In this document: in pieces, positions 1 to 6,584 of the stretch
How the letters are laid out: the number at the start of each line of letters is the position of its first letter
Position numbering within the stretch: the first letter of the stretch is position 1
Assembly: GCA_033761835.1 (NCBI GenBank)
Contig: JANRME010000115.1
Span: forward strand, 1-6,909
Length of the DNA stretch: 6,909 bases
Direction of reading: 5' to 3'
Source of the DNA: JADJNW01 sp033761835
Lineage (GTDB): Bacteria > Bacteroidota > Bacteroidia > Chitinophagales > Saprospiraceae
Position numbers and translations under genes: made by a program
Notes under the pieces: model-generated
Told to the model about the DNA's origin: nothing
What the model saw: only the letters and a program-made list of their open reading frames with translations
Database searches by the model: none

Positions 1-909
1 CAGGGCAAAGTAAGTTACATCGCTCCCGGCGAAACCAAACCGATCAAGCTGAGGAGTGGCATTGTCATTCCAAAATCTGGAATCCTCAATTTAAAGAAAA
101 ACGCCAGCGTAGAACTGCTCAATGGCTTGAAAGTTGTAGAACTCAAAAGCCCCGGAAAATTTGAAGTAGCTAATTTATTCAGCGGAAGCGACGCAATGGA
201 AGTGAAAGGAATGGGAGGAAGCTTCTTTGCAATGGTCAATACTTCATTGGTTACCAATCCTCCGCCTACCTCAAGTGGCACAAAGAAAGGCATGGGTAGC
301 ACTACCTTGCCCCCGCCCCCTACTTCGAGTGGCACGAAAAAAGGCATGGGAAGCACAGCAACCAACCCTCCGCCCACATCGAGCGGCACCAAAAAAGGAA
401 TGGGCAATAATAATGAAAACGCCGAGCCTATTTTTCCGATCAAAGGAAATATTACTCCCAAAACGCTTATGTTTGCTTGGCTATCGGATGCTGCAACCCC
501 TACCAAATGGGCTTTTCAAATCTCTCAACCACAAATGTTGAGCCCGGTGGTAGAATTGGAAACCATGGAAACCTCTAGTCAGCAAAATTTGAGCGGCGAG
601 ACATTCAAAGTGGGCGAAACCTACAATTGGGTGGTCAGTGCTGTAGGCGACCCTGCTCGGGAAGTCGCAAATTATGAATTCAAAATAGAAAGCGCTACCA
701 AAGAAGCGGAATTGTTGAATCCGTTAAAAGCGGCAGCGGAATATCAAAGTGCCAATGCTGTGCAAAAACTGTTGATGGAAGCGCATGTGATGGAGCAAGA
801 AGGCTTTGTGTATCGGGCTAATGAATTGTACAACCAAGCGTGGAAAGTAAATCCTGATGATTTTTTGGTGCGGAAATTGTACTATTCTTTCTGGGTGCGT
901 CAGTTGTAA
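1..909 (+). CDS. FecR-like protein with Pro-rich 18-residue tandem repeats (5'-truncated)
   Basis: The reading frame is open from the first base to a TAA at 907-909, giving 302 visible residues. The true start lies outside the window, and the TTG at 127 is only an internal codon. Visible residues 1-60 form a beta-rich stretch (an 'SGIVIPKSG' turn, then 'GKFEVANLF') that resembles FecR-type domains. Residues about 86-135 are a linker with three 18-residue repeats built on PPPTSSGTKKGMG. Residues about 150-232 look like an Ig/Fn3-like beta sandwich, with 'FAWL' and 'GETYNWVV' strands as in Bacteroidota envelope proteins. Residues about 240-302 are helical and TPR-like ('AYxxA...NPDD' style). 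The protein is probably exported or envelope-associated, but its N-terminus is not visible. It converges on the caspase gene. The coding call is firm; the FecR label is a motif-level judgement and the function is unknown. Confidence 0.8.
   Translation, partial: QGKVSYIAPGETKPIKLRSGIVIPKSGILNLKKNASVELLNGLKVVELKSPGKFEVANLFSGSDAMEVKGMGGSFFAMVNTSLVTNPPPTSSGTKKGMGSTTLPPPPTSSGTKKGMGSTATNPPPTSSGTKKGMGNNNENAEPIFPIKGNITPKTLMFAWLSDAATPTKWAFQISQPQMLSPVVELETMETSSQQNLSGETFKVGETYNWVVSAVGDPAREVANYEFKIESATKEAELLNPLKAAAEYQSANAVQKLLMEAHVMEQEGFVYRANELYNQAWKVNPDDFLVRKLYYSFWVRQL
256..405 (+). repeat. Three tandem 54-bp (18-codon) coding repeats
   Basis: Units begin at 256, 310 and 364 with an exact 54-base period; the third is incomplete. 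All three share the 13-residue core PPPTSSGTKKGMG, at 259-297, 313-351 and 367-405. Comparing these cores, 10 of 13 codons differ among copies and every change is synonymous. This points to old duplication with selection on the peptide rather than recent slippage. A related KGMGGS occurs upstream at 205-222, outside the 54-base register. Confidence 0.95.
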
Positions 910-945
910 AGATTATCTAGAGGATATTATATACATGATTTTTTC

Positions 946-987
946 AATGCATAGGCACATAGCGTTTATTCTATGTGCCTATGCATT
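946..987. terminator. Perfect 17-bp inverted repeat between convergent genes, possible bidirectional terminator
   Basis: The left arm (946-962, aatgcataggcacatag) is the exact reverse complement of the right arm (971-987), with an 8-base loop (cgtttatt). It lies 36 bases after the stop of the FecR-like gene and 25 bases beyond the stop of the caspase gene, the usual place for a bidirectional 3'-end hairpin. Neither side has the downstream U tract of a textbook intrinsic terminator: the plus-strand T run (938-944) precedes the stem, and a minus-strand transcript would meet A residues after it. Termination is therefore inferred from position and stem strength. It could instead be an RNA-stabilising hairpin or a protein-binding site. 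Confidence 0.55.
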
Positions 988-1012
988 AAGATAAAGACGA
1001 GAAATATGTTTA

Positions 1013-3184
1013 TTATGGAAAATATTTCATTATCAATTGTTTAAATATATCGCTTTGTCGAATAGAATCGAATGCGTGTTCTTTTTCCAAATCTTCTTTG
1101 CTTACCAATTTTAATTCCAGCGATTTTTCTAACCATATTAAGGCTTCTTCCTGCGCGCCTTTTTCAGCAAAACAAACGCTAATGCTGTAATTCGGATACG
1201 CCCAGGCGGGCGTGATTTCCAAATTTTTCTGATACGCAGCAATCGCTTTGTCAAATTGACCCAAATTTTCGTACGACATTCCCAAACCAAAATGAATATA
1301 AGGATGCTCAGGATTTAATCGAAGCGCTTCCTGGTACATTTGTTCCGCTTTTTGATATTGGTCGGTTGACAAAAAAGTGCTTGCCAAAAGATAGTATCCA
1401 TCGGCAAATTGGGGATTTACTTTGATCAGTTTTTCTAAAACGGGCTGGGCTTCTGCGTATTTTTCTTCGCTGTATAAAATGCTCCCCAAATTATGATAAG
1501 CAATATCTAATAGCGAATCTAATTCAATGGCTTTTTGTAAGTTTTTCTTTGCTTCTGGCGTTTTCTCTTGTTGCATCAATACCGTTCCCAAATTGTAATA
1601 TGCAATTGCCAAATCGGGTTGAAGCGTGATTGTTTTTTCAAAATAATATTTTGCTGTATCCAACTGGCTCTGCTTTTCATACTGCGAGCCAAGATTATTA
1701 AAAGGCATCGCCCAGGTCGGCGACAATTCGATGGCTTTATGATACGATGCAATTTCTTTTTCATTTTGCTTCAAAGCACCCTGAATCATTCCCAATTCAT
1801 TGAATAGGTAAGCACCTCTTTGTTCATATTGCAAGGCTTCTTCCAATTTTTGCAAGGCTTTTTGAAATAATTCTTTGGATTCTTGCATTTCGCCATCCAT
1901 CCTCAAGATCAAGCCTTCGAAATACAATTGCTTTGCTTTCAGTGTTTTATACATATAATGTTCTTGCCCAAGCAACTCAATGGACTTTTCCAAATAAGCT
2001 GGAATATGACGATAAGGCGCATTGCCACGCCAACGCCGTGCCATTTCATCGGGTGCAGTTTTCAAATAAGCGTTGATCGCTTGTTGGGCATCGTCTTGCA
2101 AAGCAGTAGCCAGGTTGCGCCGCATCAGATTGTGCAGCGTCGTCAATTCTTGTTTTTGAAGCAATAATTGAAAATAATGGTAGGCACTGCTATCATTGGG
2201 CTCCAGCAAATGTTTTTGTGCGAGGGCATTTTCAAATCCTTGATACCAAAGCTTTGCTAAAGAGTCATTCTGAGGAATAACCCCTTTTGATCCCACCATT
2301 GCAATAGTAGGCGATTCGCTCGCTTTTTTCATTTGCAAAGCCTGCATTGTCGAGGGGTCAATGTAAGCGATTCGGGCGTTAGCGCCTATGGTCATTGGGA
2401 TTTGTGCATTAGGAGCAGTCTCGGATGGGACTTTATCTTCGAGATAACGACGTATTTCAAACAAATTGACTTCGTAATTACCATCCTTATCCGCTAAGCC
2501 AGTCAAGCCTTCCAGCAAATTATAAGTAAAAGCGCCATGTCCGCCGCCCCATTGCTTGCCTTCCACCGAATATTCGGTAGGGCCACACGCCAGGATTTTT
2601 ATTTCATTGGCAAATTGTTGTTGCAAATACTGCGCGGTTGCTTGTGGACCGTTGATGCTCATGCCTGCCAGCGCCCCCGAACGACAAGCATCGGCGATCA
2701 TAATTACTTTTGCACCATTCTTTTGAGAAAGTGTAGAAATCACCGATTGCAGAAAAAACAAAGGGTAGGCGCCCGCTACATAAGATTTGGAAGGCGAATC
2801 GTAAGTGAGCAAAAAACCATGATTTTGAAAAGTGCGCGTTTCCACATCGCCGTGACCGGAAAAATAAATCAGCACTTGATCTCCAGGCTTAGCTACTTCT
2901 ATTAACCAGCCAAAAGCATTATCAATATTGGCGGTGGTGGCATCTTTATTCAAAAGCATTTTGATTTGCTCAGCAGGAACATTTCCACCCGCCGGAGATT
3001 GCAAAAAATCATAATAAGCTTTAGCATCTTCATGGGCATAGAGCAAATCGCTGATTTCATTGTCCTGATAATCAGACACCCCTACAATGACCGCCCAGGT
3101 TTTGCCATTCTCCACAAAGGACGGCACCTGCGACCTCAAAACGAGGGTTGAGATTAGAAAAATAAAGAACAAAAGCGTTCTCAT
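1013..3184 (-). CDS. Secreted caspase-family (C14) cysteine protease with C-terminal TPR array
   Basis: I chose the ATG at 3184 (723 residues) because it opens directly into a signal peptide (MRTLLFFIFLISTLVLRSQ). An upstream in-frame ATG at 3304 would add 40 residues that would bury that signal. The caspase domain spans about residues 28-275. It shows the 'AVIVGVSDY' strand, the catalytic His in YFSGHGD (H111), the catalytic Cys in ADACRSG (C167), and the later GHGAFTYNLLEGL element typical of C14 families. The Asp two residues before Cys is metacaspase-like, which usually goes with cleavage after Arg or Lys. Residues about 330-450 are helical. Residues 456-693 hold seven TPRs in exact 34-residue register (ends at P489, P523, S557, P591, P625, P659, L693), followed by a short capping tail. 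It probably acts in the periplasm or at the cell surface. Its substrate is unknown. Confidence 0.93.
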   Translation of the reverse strand: MRTLLFFIFLISTLVLRSQVPSFVENGKTWAVIVGVSDYQDNEISDLLYAHEDAKAYYDFLQSPAGGNVPAEQIKMLLNKDATTANIDNAFGWLIEVAKPGDQVLIYFSGHGDVETRTFQNHGFLLTYDSPSKSYVAGAYPLFFLQSVISTLSQKNGAKVIMIADACRSGALAGMSINGPQATAQYLQQQFANEIKILACGPTEYSVEGKQWGGGHGAFTYNLLEGLTGLADKDGNYEVNLFEIRRYLEDKVPSETAPNAQIPMTIGANARIAYIDPSTMQALQMKKASESPTIAMVGSKGVIPQNDSLAKLWYQGFENALAQKHLLEPNDSSAYHYFQLLLQKQELTTLHNLMRRNLATALQDDAQQAINAYLKTAPDEMARRWRGNAPYRHIPAYLEKSIELLGQEHYMYKTLKAKQLYFEGLILRMDGEMQESKELFQKALQKLEEALQYEQRGAYLFNELGMIQGALKQNEKEIASYHKAIELSPTWAMPFNNLGSQYEKQSQLDTAKYYFEKTITLQPDLAIAYYNLGTVLMQQEKTPEAKKNLQKAIELDSLLDIAYHNLGSILYSEEKYAEAQPVLEKLIKVNPQFADGYYLLASTFLSTDQYQKAEQMYQEALRLNPEHPYIHFGLGMSYENLGQFDKAIAAYQKNLEITPAWAYPNYSISVCFAEKGAQEEALIWLEKSLELKLVSKEDLEKEHAFDSIRQSDIFKQLIMKYFP

Positions 3185-3381
3185 AATACATTTGTTTAAA
3201 GTACAAATCTGGTCATTTACTTTTGCTCTTTTTGTTTTAAAGTACCATTTTATAAAATTCGTTCCATTTTTGTAACAACAAATAGATAAAACCTTGTATT
3301 TCATCGATATTTGTAAAATTGCGGAATTTTTATAAACCGCGCATCGTTAAATAATAAAATAATCCTTAGAAAAATACACCC
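3185..3381. promoter_or_regulatory. Divergent intergenic region, presumed promoters for caspase and metallopeptidase genes
   Basis: This 197-bp AT-rich stretch separates two genes transcribed away from each other, so it must hold both start signals unless transcription enters from outside. I found no exact match to the Bacteroidota -7 consensus TAnnTTTG. The nearest plus-strand strings are CATTTTTG at 3265-3272 (one mismatch) and TATTTG at 3308-3313; neither has a convincingly spaced -33 TTTG. The minus strand carries a similar CTATTTG (around 3280-3286). Both start codons are preceded by A-rich leaders without a purine-rich Shine-Dalgarno, as expected in this phylum. No clear operator palindrome was found. 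Confidence 0.45.
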
Positions 3382-5037
3382 ATGAGAAAACGCCTTTTGA
3401 TTCTCTATTTCGAGTTCTTATTTTTTTCGCTTGCTTTGGCCTCGAATTCTCCGGGTCGAGTTGACTCTTTTTATGAAAATGAAATTAGCCAAACTGTCTT
3501 TAATCGCTTGATTGATGCGCGCGGCGATTTCGGATTGCCTCGGCCGCAGTTGAAATTTGTAAAGGATACCACCGAATTAGCCCGCATAAGTGGCCAAACG
3601 ATTTTTTTGGGTGCAAAAGCGTATCAGGTTTGCCGCAGTTTTGGCGCGGATTCGCTCAATGCGCTCGCGGCGCTCCTCTCGCACGAATTGATTCATTATT
3701 ATTCAGGGCATTCCTGGGAGCATGAATTTTCCAGAGCGTTTGCTAATATGGATTTGAGTAAAGAGATTAAAGATGGTTGGTTCGCCGATGAAGTGCAGGC
3801 AGACCTTTGGGGCGGCTTGTTGGCCTTTTCGGCGGGTTATAACGTGCAAAAAATCTTGCCAGAATTTTTCCCGAAATTGTATAATATCTATGGTTTGAGC
3901 GAATCAATCAGTGGATATCCCAAATTGCAGGAACGCATTCAATTGGCGCAGAAAAGCGCTGAAAAATTAGACATTTTACTCGGTTTTTTTGAAACGGCAA
4001 ACTGTTTGGTAGCATTGGGTATGCATGAAGACGCCATTGCTTATTACCAAATGATCCTTCGAGAAGGCTATCGCGCGCGCGAGGTTTATAATAATATTGG
4101 TGTTTATTATACATTGGCGGCCCTTCAGTTATTCAAAAAAGGACAAATACCTTATGGTTTGCCCTTAGAATTGGATGCTAAAGCCAGGGTAGGGGAGAGC
4201 CTGAAAGCCAATGATGACAAGGCAAGTAAGGAAAAGCGCGTACAGTTATTACAAGAAGCGATTTCTTATTTTGAGCAAGCACGTGCGCTCGACCCGGAAT
4301 ACGCGGTAGCACTTATCAATCAAGGATGTGCATATACCTTGCTGGGCATTGCTGCTGGCCAGGAAGAGGTTGATTTGGTAGAAGAACAATATACGCAGGC
4401 TTTACTGTTGGCAAAAAGGGCCGAACGCGAAGCCCGCGAGCAAAAACGTACCAAAGTCCAATCTGACGGGCTGGTGCTGCGTGGCATCCTTGCTGCTGTG
4501 CAAAGCGATTCTACTGATGCCCTCAAACTTTGGGCACAAGCGGCAACGATGGGAAATGCTTTGGCGAAAGTGAATACCGAAATTTTGCAAAATGGTGCTT
4601 CTGAAACTGCTTCCAACCGCCTGGAAAAAAGCAACGAACGCGAGCAAATCGAAAAAGTATCGCTCGATCTTTTTTTGCGACAGCCAACATTTGATACGAT
4701 TATAAAATTGGAAAGCCCAGGAATGCTGGGGAAATGGTCACAGTCTAGTACGAAATTATTTCTGGAGCAATCCAAAATTTTTGCGCATTTCATCAGCCAG
4801 AAACGCTACGCCGTGCTGCATTTTACAAAGGATGATTATTCCAACCAAACATTATTGGGTATTAAAATTGGTGATGCCAGAGAAAAGCTAATGCAAACCT
4901 ATCGCTTACCCGATAAAACAATTCAGACGGCGCAAGGCGAATTACTCGTTTATCCGGCGCGGGAAATTATGTTTTGGCTCAATGAAAATGGACAAGTGGA
5001 GCGTTGGTGCGTGTTTAGATTTGTAAATGCTAATTGA
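3382..5037 (+). CDS. Exported M48-like zinc metallopeptidase with TPR-like repeats
   Basis: The 551-residue protein begins with a signal peptide (MRKRLLILYFEFLFFSLALA, likely cleaved near residue 20-25). The zinc site HELIH is at residues 101-105. A downstream DEVQAD at 136-141 matches the M48 pattern in which Glu (E137) is the third ligand, and it is followed by the M48-like 'FSAGYN'. 'GYPKLQERIQLA' near 178-189 corresponds to the HPxxxxR segment after the M48 core. Residues about 200-235 and 285-350 are helical, TPR-like repeats ('EDAIAYYQMILREG', 'AISYFEQARALDP'). The last 60 residues form a separate domain ('LGIKIGDAREKLMQTYRLP', then strands) resembling SmpA/BamE-type or similar lipoprotein folds. 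No multi-pass membrane region is present, unlike HtpX-type M48 members; it is closer to soluble periplasmic BepA-like proteins. Function in envelope protein quality control is inferred. Confidence 0.85.
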   Translation: MRKRLLILYFEFLFFSLALASNSPGRVDSFYENEISQTVFNRLIDARGDFGLPRPQLKFVKDTTELARISGQTIFLGAKAYQVCRSFGADSLNALAALLSHELIHYYSGHSWEHEFSRAFANMDLSKEIKDGWFADEVQADLWGGLLAFSAGYNVQKILPEFFPKLYNIYGLSESISGYPKLQERIQLAQKSAEKLDILLGFFETANCLVALGMHEDAIAYYQMILREGYRAREVYNNIGVYYTLAALQLFKKGQIPYGLPLELDAKARVGESLKANDDKASKEKRVQLLQEAISYFEQARALDPEYAVALINQGCAYTLLGIAAGQEEVDLVEEQYTQALLLAKRAEREAREQKRTKVQSDGLVLRGILAAVQSDSTDALKLWAQAATMGNALAKVNTEILQNGASETASNRLEKSNEREQIEKVSLDLFLRQPTFDTIIKLESPGMLGKWSQSSTKLFLEQSKIFAHFISQKRYAVLHFTKDDYSNQTLLGIKIGDAREKLMQTYRLPDKTIQTAQGELLVYPAREIMFWLNENGQVERWCVFRFVNAN

Positions 5038-5047
5038 TTCAATATCA

Positions 5048-5539
5048 ATGAATAATGTCAATATTCGCACGGCTCGCCTTGATGAATATCAAATTTTAAC
5101 CGATATTATGTTCGCTTCCAAATTCTACTGGGATTACCCAGAAGAATACAAAACGCTTTGGCGCGAAGAATTGACCATTACGCCACAAACCCTACAAGAG
5201 CAAATATTTTTCGTTGCTGAAGTAGAAAATAAAATCGCTGGTTTTTATTCAATAACATATAATATTAAAGATTATTTTGTTGGGAAATTATTTCACCCTC
5301 AAGGACTTTGGTTAGAAAATATGTTTATTCACCCCAGTTGGATTCGCAAAAGAATTGGGCATACCTTAATGGAACATTTGCTATCATATTGCAGATTAAA
5401 CAATATTTCAAAATTCTGTTTTTATGCTGATCCGAATGCTACCGGATTTTACGAACGGTATGGAGGCCAACTGCTGGGGTACTATCCTTCGCCTATTCCT
5501 GGAAGGGATTTGCCTTTATACGAATTAAGCGTCCAATAA
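5048..5539 (+). CDS. GNAT-family N-acetyltransferase
   Basis: I prefer the ATG at 5048 (163 residues), where the typical GNAT opening 'VNIRTARLDE' begins. An in-frame ATG at 5027 would give 170 residues and overlap the metallopeptidase stop by 11 bases. Visible landmarks are 'FFVAEVENKIAGFYSI' (strands 2-3), 'LWLENMFIHPSWIRKRIGHTLMEHL' in the acetyl-CoA binding region (split here: LWLENMFIHP, residues 87-96, then SWIRKRIGHTLMEHL), and the C-terminal 'ADPNATGFYERYGG' (residues 127-140), typical of motif B. It would transfer an acetyl group from acetyl-CoA to an amine; the substrate cannot be read from sequence. The usual Q/RxxGxG/A loop is atypical, reading IRKRIG, with Arg where the first Gly is common. 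It is cytoplasmic, lacks a signal peptide, and is probably co-transcribed with the upstream metallopeptidase gene. Confidence 0.9.
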   Translation: MNNVNIRTARLDEYQILTDIMFASKFYWDYPEEYKTLWREELTITPQTLQEQIFFVAEVENKIAGFYSITYNIKDYFVGKLFHPQGLWLENMFIHPSWIRKRIGHTLMEHLLSYCRLNNISKFCFYADPNATGFYERYGGQLLGYYPSPIPGRDLPLYELSVQ

Positions 5540-5577
5540 TATTGGATATAATAGCTTGGCAGTCCTGCCTATTTTCT
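5533..5577 (+). terminator. Possible weak terminator region after the GNAT gene
   Basis: A short palindrome, CCAATAATATTGG (5533-5545), spans the GNAT stop codon. A second small hairpin, GGCA-GTCC-TGCC (5558-5569), is followed by a T-rich stretch (5570-5577). Both stems are short, so termination would be weak. The 97-bp gap before the next gene leaves room for a new promoter, but I found no good TAnnTTTG site; the closest, TAGCTTGG at 5552-5559, lacks a spaced upstream element. Confidence 0.25.
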
Positions 5578-5636
5578 CTAATTTTCCGTCGTAAGTCAAA
5601 CATCTAAAATTTACCACCAAAACCAATATATATATC

Positions 5637-6527
5637 ATGGAAATGCTTCAGGTCGTCACCGGTATTGTTTTTTTGATGTTGTTGCTGAGTTTATTGGCTA
5701 CTACGATTATGGAACTGGTTGCTTCTGTATTTTCGTTGCGCGGCAGCAATCTCGAAAAAGCTTTGCGCAATTTGTTGGCTTCCACTGACATAGATGAGCG
5801 CATTTTGAAAGCATTCAAAGAAAATGCCTTGTACAAGCAATTGTCTTTTCGTTACGGCAGCAAACGCGAAGCGCCTTCTTATCTCACGGATGAATCGTTT
5901 CAGTCCATCTTGTTTGATGTAATTTTGAAAGGAGAGAGCATCGAAAAATTGCAAGAGAAGTTAGACGAGTTACCGGATATTGATTTGAAAAATGTATTAA
6001 AACAATTACTCAATGACGCCGATAACCATTTGGATGGCTTCAAAGCAAAGGTGAAAGATTGGTACAATAATGTGATGGATCGGGCCTCTGGCTGGTACAA
6101 ACGTTCTACCCAAAAAATTCTTATCGTTGTGGGGATGCTGATTGCAGTTGTTTTTAATGCGGATACGATTGCTATTTATGGTCGCTTAGAGAAAGATCCT
6201 GAAGCATTGCAAGCAATTTTGACTGCAGCCGATGCTTATGTAACTGATAATGACTCAATCATGCTGAGACAATCTAATCCTGCCTTTATGCAATCTTATG
6301 ATGAGTTAAAAACATTTGTCAACGAAGAATTAGATGCTGTGAAAACCCCGCTGGGATTGGGTTGGTACAATGTAGACATTAGTGAATTCCAATGGTATGA
6401 TTGGCTGACCAAAGTGTTGGGCTGGATTGTGACGGCACTGGCGATCTCGCTGGGCGCGCCATTTTGGTTTGATTTGTTGCGCAAATTGGTCAATATTCGT
6501 AATGCCGGCAAGAAGCCGGGAGAATGA
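5637..6527 (+). CDS. Three-helix membrane protein of a functionally unassigned conserved family
   Basis: The 296-residue protein starts at an ATG after an AT-rich leader. It has three hydrophobic segments: residues about 4-28 (starting 'LQVVTGIVFLMLLLSLLA'), 160-181 ('ILIVVGMLIAVVFNADTIAI') and 257-280 ('KVLGWIVTALAISLGAPFWF'). Between the first two lies a roughly 130-residue charged, helical, probably cytoplasmic domain that begins with the 'SLRGSNLEKAL' box. The motifs MDRASGWYKRSTQ (147-159), N-A-D-T (174-177) and SLGAPFWFDLLRK (271-283) are ones I associate from memory with a widespread family of unannotated bacterial membrane proteins. It has no enzyme motif and no cleavable signal. The C-terminus is short and basic. 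It lies 57 bp upstream of a phosphoesterase gene and may be co-transcribed with it. Topology and function are inferred only. Confidence 0.82.
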   Translation: MEMLQVVTGIVFLMLLLSLLATTIMELVASVFSLRGSNLEKALRNLLASTDIDERILKAFKENALYKQLSFRYGSKREAPSYLTDESFQSILFDVILKGESIEKLQEKLDELPDIDLKNVLKQLLNDADNHLDGFKAKVKDWYNNVMDRASGWYKRSTQKILIVVGMLIAVVFNADTIAIYGRLEKDPEALQAILTAADAYVTDNDSIMLRQSNPAFMQSYDELKTFVNEELDAVKTPLGLGWYNVDISEFQWYDWLTKVLGWIVTALAISLGAPFWFDLLRKLVNIRNAGKKPGE

Positions 6528-6528
6528 A

Positions 6529-6569
6529 ATTGGGTGATTGAGAGATAGGGTGATGGGGCATCTTGTCCC
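6529..6569 (+). repeat. Degenerate 8-bp tandem repeat followed by a small hairpin
   Basis: Four octamers lie end to end: ATTGGGTG (6529), ATTGAGAG (6537), ATAGGGTG (6545) and ATGGGGCA (6553). The last flows into a hairpin, GGGGCA-TCT-TGTCCC (6555-6569), with one G-U pair. They fill most of the 57-bp gap before the phosphoesterase start. The repeat may be the remnant of an intergenic short tandem repeat; the hairpin could tune readthrough or translation. Either role is speculative. Confidence 0.4.
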
Positions 6570-6584
6570 TTATAAAGAACAACT

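Noticed and set aside
15..506. 163-residue open frame on the minus strand
   Set aside because: It is the antisense shadow of the repeat-bearing FecR-like gene; its apparent 'LPMPFFVPLEVGGG' repeats are just the reverse complement of the coding repeats.
227..541. 104-residue open frame on the plus strand
   Set aside because: An alternative frame inside the FecR-like gene; the true frame shows conserved peptide repeats with synonymous divergence.
2537..2905. 122-residue plus-strand open frame within the caspase gene
   Set aside because: It lies antisense to the caspase catalytic domain and shows no domain signature.
3185..3304. N-terminal extension of the caspase from an ATG at 3304
   Set aside because: The extra 40 residues have no recognisable motif and would precede a good signal peptide starting at 3184.
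4320..4793. 157-residue minus-strand open frame
   Set aside because: Antisense to the TPR-like region of the metallopeptidase; Ser/Cys-rich composition typical of a shadow frame.
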